Source of the DNA: Alphaproteobacteria bacterium
Lineage (GTDB): Bacteria > Pseudomonadota > Alphaproteobacteria > Rhodobacterales > Rhodobacteraceae
Assembly: GCA_024279075.1 (NCBI GenBank)
Contig: JAJRRX010000024.1
Location: 1-11,629 of the forward strand
Reading direction: 5' to 3'
Length of the DNA stretch: 11,629 bases
A model generated the notes under the pieces. It was not told where the DNA came from and did no database searches. It saw nothing but the letters and a program-made list of their open reading frames with translations. This document shows, in pieces, positions 6,503 to 11,629 of the stretch (its first letter is position 1; each line of letters starts with the position of its first letter). A program made the translations under genes and the position numbers.

Positions 6503-7299
6503 CGCGGGTTCTGCAAATATCCGACCCACACCTGACCATCCCGCCTGAAAAGCTGTGTGGGCAGGTCAATACGCTTTCACGGTTACGGGCGACCATCAGT
6601 GCGGTGCTGTCCGCAGGGGCCGCCCATGCACCGGGCGCAGTGGTGATCACAGGGGATATTTCCCATGGTGGCACGGCTGAAAGCTATGCCCTTTTTTGCC
6701 GTGAAATCGAGCGCCTCAAGGTGCCGTATTACGTTATTCCGGGCAACCATGATAAACGCGAAACCATGCGCGCCAGCTTTAGTGATGCGAACTATATGCC
6801 CAAAACGGGAAAGCTGAATTGGATCGTTGACCTGAAAAATATCCAGCTCATCGGGCTGGATACACTGGTTGAGGGCGAGGGTGGCGGGGTGGTGGACGAA
6901 GCCACGGCGGCCTTTCTGGCGCGCTGCCTTTCACGCAATCCGCAAAAACCAGCGCTCATCGCCATGCACCACCCGCCGTTTGATTGCGGCATTCATTTTA
7001 TGGATGATATCGGGCTAAAAGGCGCACACCTCTTGCAATGCGTGCTGGCAAATGCGCGGCCTAAGGCGCGTATAATTTGCGGCCATGTGCATAATATGAT
7101 GGTTGGTAGCGTGGGGAACACCATCGCCATTTCCGCGCCCTCCCCCGCCAGCAGCTTTCCCGTAGACTACCGTTCGGACGCCCCCGCAGGCTTTGTCACT
7201 CACCCCGGTGGCTATATGCTACATGAATGGCATGGCGCTTTTCGCTCCACTGAGATAGACCTGTGCGAGGCCGACGGCCCCTTTCCTTTTCGCGTATAA
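6499..7299 (+). CDS. GpdQ-like class III metallophosphodiesterase (calcineurin-type fold)
   Basis: The 266-residue cytoplasmic enzyme shows every metal ligand of the binuclear phosphoesterase site in order: Asp9 and His11 (SDPH), Asp53 (TGD), Asn83 and His84 (PGNHD), His157 (MHH), and His196 and His198 (GHVH). These positions are within a few residues of those I recall for Enterobacter GpdQ (8, 10, 50, 80, 81, 156, 195, 197), and the length is similar to its roughly 274 residues. GpdQ cleaves glycerophosphodiesters to glycerol-3-phosphate and an alcohol. CpdA, of the same class, cleaves cyclic AMP. The position after a UgpB-like importer makes an imported glycerophosphodiester the better guess. 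There is no signal peptide, so the substrate must already be inside the cell. The start overlaps the permease stop (ATGA) and relies on coupling. Confidence 0.85.
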   Translation: MTRVLQISDPHLTIPPEKLCGQVNTLSRLRATISAVLSAGAAHAPGAVVITGDISHGGTAESYALFCREIERLKVPYYVIPGNHDKRETMRASFSDANYMPKTGKLNWIVDLKNIQLIGLDTLVEGEGGGVVDEATAAFLARCLSRNPQKPALIAMHHPPFDCGIHFMDDIGLKGAHLLQCVLANARPKARIICGHVHNMMVGSVGNTIAISAPSPASSFPVDYRSDAPAGFVTHPGGYMLHEWHGAFRSTEIDLCEADGPFPFRV

Positions 7300-7311
7300 C
7301 TGGAGCCAGAT

Positions 7312-8112
7312 ATGCAGCCCCTCAGCGCCTTTCCTAAAGATATCGCCCGCAATATCGCTTGTGTTTTTACCGATATTGATGACACCCTCACCAATGAGGG
7401 CCGCCTGCCCGCCAACGCTTACGCCGCCCTTGAGGCGCTGCAAAAAGCCGGCATCCATGTGGCCCCCATCACCGGCCGCCCCGCAGGCTGGTGCGATATG
7501 ATCGCGCGGATGTGGCCGATTGCGGGGGTGGTTGGCGAAAACGGCGCGTTTTACTTTTCGTATGATGACGCCAGCAAAAAGATGCTGCGGATCTATGAAA
7601 TGGATGCGGCCACGCGCGCGGCAAACCAGAAAAAACTGGCACAAATTCAAGCCCGTGTGCTGGCCGAAGTTCAGGGCAGCGCGGTGTCAGCGGACCAGCC
7701 CTACCGCGAGGCCGATTTGGCGATAGATTTTTGCGAAGATGTGCCGCCTCTGCCCGAGGCCAGCGTGCAGCAGATCGTTGATATTTTTGAGGCGGAAGGT
7801 GCGGTGGCCAAGGTCTCGTCCATCCACGTAAACGGTTGGTTTGGCAGCTATGACAAGCTCTCCATGAGCCGCCGTTTTGCAGCGGAGCGGCTGGAGTTGG
7901 ACCTTGAAACCAATCGCAATCGCGTGGTTTTTTGCGGCGACAGCCCGAACGATAGCCCGATGTTTGAATACTTCCCCTATGCCTGCGGCGTGGCCAATGT
8001 GGCTGATTTTGCCGGTAAAATGGCGGCGAACCCTGCCTTTATAGCGCCTTCGCACGGCGGCACAGGCTTTGTGGAAATTGCCGATATGTTGCTGAAAAGC
8101 CGCGCGAAATAG
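7312..8112 (+). CDS. HAD-superfamily phosphatase, subfamily IIB (Cof type)
   Basis: The 266-residue protein has the HAD motifs in order: motif I DIDDT with nucleophile Asp21 and acid/base Asp23, motif II Thr54 in ITGRP, motif III Lys182, and motif IV GDSPND (209-214) with Asp210 and Asp214. The long insert between motifs II and III (about 75-175) is the C2-type cap that defines subfamily IIB, which includes Cof-like sugar phosphatases and sucrose- or mannosylglycerate-phosphate phosphatases. It would remove phosphate from a small sugar or polyol phosphate in the cytoplasm. GGAG (7302-7305) lies 6 bases before the ATG, and only 12 bases separate it from the phosphodiesterase gene. Context suggests it acts on the phosphomonoester made by that enzyme; this is inference. 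It is the last gene of the operon and faces a convergent gene 13 bases away. Confidence 0.86.
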   Translation: MQPLSAFPKDIARNIACVFTDIDDTLTNEGRLPANAYAALEALQKAGIHVAPITGRPAGWCDMIARMWPIAGVVGENGAFYFSYDDASKKMLRIYEMDAATRAANQKKLAQIQARVLAEVQGSAVSADQPYREADLAIDFCEDVPPLPEASVQQIVDIFEAEGAVAKVSSIHVNGWFGSYDKLSMSRRFAAERLELDLETNRNRVVFCGDSPNDSPMFEYFPYACGVANVADFAGKMAANPAFIAPSHGGTGFVEIADMLLKSRAK

Positions 8113-8116
8113 CGGC
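8095..8116 (-). terminator. Weak possible terminator for the minus-strand SDR/monooxygenase unit
   Basis: Read on the minus strand, GCCGC (8116-8112) pairs with GCGGC (8103-8099) around an 8-base loop and is followed by TTTT (8098-8095). The 5-bp stem is short and the T-run minimal. It lies just past the monooxygenase stop, inside the end of the convergent HAD gene. No terminator for the plus-strand operon is visible in the 13-base gap. Confidence 0.3.
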
Positions 8117-8125
8117 AGCCCCCCA

Positions 8126-8434
8126 TCAGGCCAAAGACAGCACGTGAACAACCCGCTCCGCCATAAGGTCTTTCACCTTGGCCCCATATTCCGCCATATG
8201 CGATGAGCGTGCATGGGCCATCAGCGTATCCTGACTGCTCCATTTTTCAATCACCACAAAGGTATCTGGGCCAAACTCGGTTTGAAACGCCCCCGCATCT
8301 TGGGCATCAATGCAAGGCAGGTATTCAATGCAGCCGATTTCAGCCCGCACCTTATCCTTTACTGCGTCAACTTCGGCCAGCAGGGCAGCGCGTTGGCCAG
8401 CATGGGCGGTGATAATGGCGATAACGTGGATCAT
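8126..8434 (-). CDS. Small ABM-domain (YgiN-like) putative monooxygenase
   Basis: This 102-residue protein is a single antibiotic-biosynthesis-monooxygenase domain (dimeric alpha/beta barrel). It begins MIHVIAIITAHAGQ and contains the family pattern GCIEYLPCID, then FVVIEKWSSQDTLMAHARSSHM. Members include the quinol monooxygenase YgiN and many small enzymes or helper proteins that act without a metal or cofactor. The true substrate cannot be read from sequence. The ATG overlaps the stop of the upstream dehydrogenase gene (ATGA on the minus strand), and a GGGGA site lies a few bases before it, so the two genes are co-translated. This links it to the oxidoreductase pathway rather than to the convergent phosphate operon. 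Confidence 0.83.
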   Translation of the reverse strand: MIHVIAIITAHAGQRAALLAEVDAVKDKVRAEIGCIEYLPCIDAQDAGAFQTEFGPDTFVVIEKWSSQDTLMAHARSSHMAEYGAKVKDLMAERVVHVLSLA

Positions 8435-9198
8435 GATGTCCCCATCATATCTTTGAAAAGCGGATCGCGGACGTCGAGGTAGACCTCGGTTTGGGCGCGA
8501 GCATCATCGCTGCACAGCCACGCCATTACCGAGGCGGGGACGGCGGGGTTCACCAGATCGGATTGCGCGATTTGGCTGACGGGGTTGAGGCCGGAGGTGC
8601 GGATGCGGGCTTGCATATCAGTGTCGGTTGGCGGGATGCCGATGAAGAAGTTTTGGATGCCGGAGCCTGCGAGTTCCAGCTCAAACATGCCGGTGAGCAT
8701 CCGCGCGCCAGCCTTTGAGCAGCAATAGGCCGCCCAACCCTCCATTGGCGTGGTTGCCGCGCCTGTGCCAGCGTTTAGGATGGTGCCTTTACTGGCTTTG
8801 AGCAGGGGTAAGGCGGCCACGGTCATCCGGTGCAGCCCCGCGACGTTTACATCAAAGGCGGCGGACAGGGCGGCGCTGTTGAGTGTGGAGATGGGGCCGA
8901 TATCGGAGATGATTCCGGCGTTATTGACCAAGATATCCAGCTTTCCGGCGGTCTGCTCTATGGTTTTTATGGCGTTGGCCACATCACCTGCGTGGCGGAC
9001 GTCGAGGTTAAGCACCATAGCGCCCGCGAGGTGTTTTTGGTTATCGTCTATCGGCACGCCGTAAACACCGGCAAACACCTCCGCGCCATTTTTAGTCAGT
9101 ATTTCAACAAGTTGCGCGCCAATGCCTTGGCCGGCACCAGTTACAAGAATGGTTTTACCAGACATATCCGGCACCGGAATGGGGGAAAGATTAAACAT
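8431..9198 (-). CDS. Short-chain dehydrogenase/reductase (SDR)
   Basis: The 255-residue protein has the classical SDR layout: NAD(P)-binding TGAGQGIG (20-27), a Rossmann-stabilising NNAG (92-95), catalytic Asn118, and YCCSK with Tyr158 and Lys162. The residue 13 positions before the Tyr, normally the catalytic Ser, is Thr145 (ACA codon) in the segment NAGTGAATTP. The GW-AYCCSK pattern resembles the benzil/sepiapterin-reductase-like branch. I start it at 9198, where GAGG lies about 9 bases upstream; an alternative ATG at residue 12 (9165) gives a more standard N-terminus but has no ribosome binding site. The substrate is probably a secondary alcohol or ketone made in the same pathway as the divergent enolase-superfamily gene. 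It shares a control region with that gene and an ATGA overlap with the ABM gene. Confidence 0.87.
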   Translation of the reverse strand: MFNLSPIPVPDMSGKTILVTGAGQGIGAQLVEILTKNGAEVFAGVYGVPIDDNQKHLAGAMVLNLDVRHAGDVANAIKTIEQTAGKLDILVNNAGIISDIGPISTLNSAALSAAFDVNVAGLHRMTVAALPLLKASKGTILNAGTGAATTPMEGWAAYCCSKAGARMLTGMFELELAGSGIQNFFIGIPPTDTDMQARIRTSGLNPVSQIAQSDLVNPAVPASVMAWLCSDDARAQTEVYLDVRDPLFKDMMGTS

Positions 9199-9203
9199 TT
9201 TTC

Positions 9204-9232
9204 TTGACCTCGCAAGTTGGCTTGTGGTTAAT
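9204..9232 (+). promoter_or_regulatory. Likely promoter of the enolase-ADC-dehydrogenase operon
   Basis: TTGACC (9204-9209, 5 of 6 consensus) is followed after 17 bases by GTTAAT (9227-9232, 4 of 6). The -10 box overlaps the left arm of the operator palindrome, so a bound regulator would block RNA polymerase. On the other strand, TCTAAT (9249-9244) could be a -10 box for the SDR gene, but I see no matching -35 box. Confidence 0.45.
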
Positions 9233-9247
9233 TGGACTTACCAATTA
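9229..9247. promoter_or_regulatory. GntR/FadR-type operator (PdhR/LldR-like palindrome)
   Basis: A perfect 7-bp inverted repeat, TAATTGG-ACTTA-CCAATTA, sits between the divergent SDR and enolase-superfamily genes. The core AATTGG-N5-CCAATT matches the PdhR/LldR operator consensus AATTGGTNNNACCAATT at all but one defined position (A for T at 9236). FadR-subfamily GntR repressors bind such sites and often control hydroxyacid or sugar-acid catabolism. One site could control both directions. No GntR gene is in the window. Confidence 0.7.
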
Positions 9248-9306
9248 GATAACTAGCGAAGAATCACATGGCGGTCAAATGGAATTTGGCCAAGCAAGGG
9301 AGCCGC

Positions 9307-10431
9307 ATGAGCCGCATAGCAAACATTGAGCCGATCCAGATCGCTTATCCGGACCCGAATGATTTTGGCACGGTGCGGCGCACGGTGTTGGTGAAGGTCA
9401 CCACCGATGATGGCGTGGTCGGCTGGGGTGAGAGCATTGCGATGTGGCCGGAGGCTTGCAAAGCGACCCGCACCATTATCACTGAAGGGCTGCTGCCTGC
9501 GCTTAAGGGTGACGTAGTAGATACCGCGAAAAACTGGGAAAAGATGCGCCGCCATGTGTGGTGGTATGGCGAGGGGGGCATAGCCTCGCTGGCGATTTCG
9601 GGCGTGGATATGGCGCTGTGGGATATTGCAGGCAAGCTCGCGGGTAAGCCGCTTTATGAGCTGTTTGGCGGCTTGCAGCATATGCGCCTTCCGGCCAATG
9701 CTTCTAGCCATGTCAACAAAAACGGCGAGGCGGCGTGTGTGGCCGAGGTGGTTGGGTTTTTCGAGGCGGGGTTTGGTTCCTGCAAGCTCGGGTTTGCCAA
9801 GAAAGGCGAGAGCAATATTGGGGGTGACCCCGAGGTGGATATCAGCTTTATTCGCGCTTTGCGGGCGGCTTTGGGAGATAACGCGGGCATTCTGGTTGAT
9901 ATCGGCAACGGCGTGCGCTGGGATGTGGACACGGCGATTGACGTGGCCAACCGGATGCACGCGCTCGGGGTTGGCTGGTATGAGGAGCCGCTTTATCCGA
10001 CCGATGATACGGGCTACCAACGGCTGGCGGCGAGCACGGATATTCGCATAGCCAGTGGCGAGCGGGAGTTTACAGAAGCGGGGTATCGCCGCCAAATGGA
10101 ACTCGGCGCGGTCGAGGTTTACGGGGTGGATCCGGCGCGGGTGGAGGGCATAACCGGCTTTCGACGGGTCGATGCTTTGGCGACTGAGTATGGCAAGGTC
10201 GTGAATGCCCATGCGTGGTCGACCGCGATTACATCAGCGGCGAGCTTGCACCTTTCGCTGGCTTCGCCCAACACCGAGATCTTTGAATTCAAACCCTTTG
10301 ATGTGGTGGTGCAGACTGAGCTCGTAGCAGAGCGTATTTGGCACCAAGACGGCTGGGCCTACCCGCTGAAAGGCGCGGGGCTGGGCATCGAAGTGCAGGA
10401 AGACGTTGTGAAAAGGCTGGCAGAAGCATGA
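9307..10431 (+). CDS. Enolase-superfamily enzyme, mandelate racemase type (probable acid-sugar dehydratase or racemase)
   Basis: The 374-residue protein has the N-terminal capping domain (about 1-125) and the TIM barrel. The magnesium ligands are Asp198, Glu226 (WYEEP) and Glu252 (ASGE). Asp275 and His302 (NAHAWSTAI) match the Asp-His catalytic dyad of the mandelate racemase subgroup. The other catalytic side normally reads KxK; here it reads Lys160-Leu-Gly162, so the second Lys is missing. Such enzymes abstract a proton next to a carboxylate, usually to dehydrate sugar acids. The frame is open to an ATG at 9268, but AGGGAG at 9297-9302 precedes the ATG at 9307, which gives the usual family N-terminus. 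It overlaps the next gene by ATGA and lies behind a GntR-type operator. The subgroup is firm; the substrate is unknown. Confidence 0.88.
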   Translation: MSRIANIEPIQIAYPDPNDFGTVRRTVLVKVTTDDGVVGWGESIAMWPEACKATRTIITEGLLPALKGDVVDTAKNWEKMRRHVWWYGEGGIASLAISGVDMALWDIAGKLAGKPLYELFGGLQHMRLPANASSHVNKNGEAACVAEVVGFFEAGFGSCKLGFAKKGESNIGGDPEVDISFIRALRAALGDNAGILVDIGNGVRWDVDTAIDVANRMHALGVGWYEEPLYPTDDTGYQRLAASTDIRIASGEREFTEAGYRRQMELGAVEVYGVDPARVEGITGFRRVDALATEYGKVVNAHAWSTAITSAASLHLSLASPNTEIFEFKPFDVVVQTELVAERIWHQDGWAYPLKGAGLGIEVQEDVVKRLAEA

Positions 10432-11219
10432 GCGAGAGTGAGAGTGAGAAATACGGGCTGAAAAAGCCGAGCGAGGAGGACATCCGCAAGGGGGGCTTTT
10501 CCACCCCGTGGGATGCGCCGATGGTGCCGCCCTTCCCGTTCGAATTCCGTAATTGCGAGATTATGACGCTGTATTGGCGCACGGATCCAGAGGCGATCAG
10601 GTTCCTGTTGCCGCCGCCCTTGGAAGCGGTGAGCGACATTGCCTGTGTGCATATTTACAAGATGAACGACACCGACTGGATTGGCCCCTATAGGGAGGCC
10701 AATGTGATGGTCGGGGCGCGCTTGCCGGGCGGGCCAACGGGGGCCTATTCGCCCTATCTGGTGCTGAGCTCAGACATTGGGGTGGCGCATGGCCGCGAGG
10801 TGCATGGGCAGCCCAAGAAGCTCGGCAACCCGTCCTTAGAGTTTCGCGGCGACCTGATTGTCGGCGGGGTGGAGCGCAACGGGATAGAGGTGCTGACCGG
10901 CACCATGGCCTATAAGCAAAAGCGGGTGTCGCCCGAAGCGATTAAGCCGCATTTTGATTTTGCCACCAACCTGAACCTGAAAGCGGTGGACCATATCAAT
11001 GGCACCCCCGCCATTCGCCAGCTGACCTCCCGCAGCTTGGCCAATGTAACGGTGCACGAGGCCTGGGCTGGCCCCTGCACCGTAGAATTACGCGCAAATG
11101 CCCAGCTGCCAATCTCACGCCTTCCTGTGGTTGAGCCTCTTACGGGCTTCTTCTGGAAAGCCGATTTCACGCTGGTGGCGGGCGAAATTATCTATGATTA
11201 TCTGGAGCAAGAACAATGA
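10428..11219 (+). CDS. Acetoacetate decarboxylase-family enzyme with altered active site
   Basis: The 263-residue protein aligns from memory with Clostridium acetobutylicum ADC over most of its length. It keeps the Schiff-base pair Lys130-Lys131 in GREVHGQPKKLGNP, Glu90 (equivalent to Glu76), and family blocks such as VTVHEAW-GP and IIYDYLE. Two other active-site positions differ: Arg29 of the Clostridium enzyme is Cys43 here, and Glu61 is His75. The lysine chemistry is probably kept, but simple acetoacetate decarboxylation is doubtful; some superfamily members are instead aldolase-dehydratases acting on pyruvate. The ATG at 10428 overlaps the upstream stop (ATGA), while the longer open frame from 10338 runs inside the enolase-family gene. 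The N-terminus MSESESEK comes from a short GAGAGT repeat. Next to a probable acid-sugar dehydratase and a hydroxyacid dehydrogenase, it likely acts on a keto acid. Confidence 0.85.
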   Translation: MSESESEKYGLKKPSEEDIRKGGFSTPWDAPMVPPFPFEFRNCEIMTLYWRTDPEAIRFLLPPPLEAVSDIACVHIYKMNDTDWIGPYREANVMVGARLPGGPTGAYSPYLVLSSDIGVAHGREVHGQPKKLGNPSLEFRGDLIVGGVERNGIEVLTGTMAYKQKRVSPEAIKPHFDFATNLNLKAVDHINGTPAIRQLTSRSLANVTVHEAWAGPCTVELRANAQLPISRLPVVEPLTGFFWKADFTLVAGEIIYDYLEQEQ

Positions 11220-11629
11220 CCAAACGTGTTGTCGTGACCGACTATACCTTCCCCGATGTGGCCCCTGAACGGGCGGGCGCTGCGGGCGCTTCGTTTGAAG
11301 GCTTCCAGTGCAAAACCGAGGCCGACGTGGTGGCCGCTGTGGCGGGGGCCGATGTGGTGGCCGTGCAATTTGCGCCCTTTGGCGCGGCTGCTGCCAAGGC
11401 GGTAAACGCGGGCGCGACGATTATTCGCTATGGCGTGGGTTATGATAATATTGACCTTGCGGCCTGTAATGCGGCGGGGCTGAAGGTAGGCTATGTGCCG
11501 GATTATTGCGCCGACGAGGTGGCGGACCATACCGTAGCTTCGGCGCTTAGCCTGTTGCGCAAACTGCCCCAGCTTGATGCCTCGGTGCGGCGTGGGGAGT
11601 GGGCGGCGGTAAAATATGCCAAGCCTTTG
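11216..11629 (+). CDS. D-2-hydroxyacid dehydrogenase (CtBP/SerA-like), N-terminal part
   Basis: The frame is open from the ATG at 11216 to the window end, giving 138 residues of a protein normally about 310-330 long; the rest lies outside. Visible are the substrate-domain start MTKRVVVTDYTFPD, the segment RYGVGYDNIDLAACNAAGL typical of this family, and VPDYCADEVADHT, which leads into the linking helix before the NAD-binding domain. The VPDY--EEVADH-like pattern places it nearest the C-terminal-binding-protein-like branch. The NAD-binding GxGxxG and the catalytic Arg-Glu-His lie beyond the edge. It would reduce a 2-keto acid or oxidise a D-2-hydroxyacid in the cytoplasm. The start overlaps the ADC-family stop (ATGA), so it belongs to the same operon. 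Confidence 0.85.
   Translation, partial: MTKRVVVTDYTFPDVAPERAGAAGASFEGFQCKTEADVVAAVAGADVVAVQFAPFGAAAAKAVNAGATIIRYGVGYDNIDLAACNAAGLKVGYVPDYCADEVADHTVASALSLLRKLPQLDASVRRGEWAAVKYAKPL

Noticed and set aside
9253..10212. Minus-strand open frame of 319 codons opposite the enolase-superfamily gene
   Set aside because: It lies wholly over a well-supported coding gene, is rich in His, Arg and Pro, and shows no family motif.
10434..10449. GAGAGT hexamer repeated about 2.7 times at the start of the ADC-family gene, as a phase-variation tract
   Set aside because: The unit is six bases, so copy-number changes would keep the reading frame, and the tract is too short to be a likely slippage switch.

Overview
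The window looks like chromosomal DNA from an alphaproteobacterium, most likely Rhodobacterales (roseobacter type). The basis is a moderately high GC content, densely packed genes with repeated ATGA stop/start overlaps, and protein families and gene neighbours typical of that group. This is judged by eye and no taxonomic search was run. I see no mobile elements, CRISPR arrays, tRNAs or rRNAs.

Layout. (1) 1-1272, + strand: the C-terminal end of an MBL-fold metallo-hydrolase, overlapping an AEC-family (auxin efflux carrier) permease. (2) 1273-1670: a non-coding region holding a good sigma70-type promoter and several palindromes or repeats. (3) 1671-8112, + strand: a seven-gene unit of DeoR/GlpR-type regulator, UgpC/MalK-type ATPase, UgpB-like binding protein, two permeases, a GpdQ-like metallophosphodiesterase and a HAD-IIB phosphatase. 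A strong intrinsic terminator sits between the binding protein and the first permease, and a perfect 26-bp palindrome lies inside the binding protein's signal-peptide codons. (4) 8126-9198, - strand: a short-chain dehydrogenase followed by a small ABM/YgiN-like monooxygenase. (5) 9199-9306: a divergent control region with a near-consensus FadR-type GntR operator (AATTGG-N5-CCAATT). (6) 9307-11629, + strand: an enolase-superfamily (mandelate racemase-type) dehydratase or racemase, an acetoacetate decarboxylase-fold enzyme, and the start of a D-2-hydroxyacid dehydrogenase that runs off the window.

How the genes work together (inference). The central unit reads as a self-contained path for a glycerophosphodiester-like compound. 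The UgpB-like ABC importer takes it up, the GpdQ-like enzyme cleaves the diester inside the cell, and the HAD enzyme may remove the remaining phosphate, all under a DeoR/GlpR-type regulator. The right-hand divergon reads as a sugar-acid or hydroxyacid catabolic cluster controlled by a GntR-family regulator that is not encoded here. Its enolase and decarboxylase-fold enzymes, and the SDR, each differ from the classical family member at a catalytic or active-site position. Its substrate cannot be read from the sequence, and it is the best candidate for an undescribed pathway in the window.
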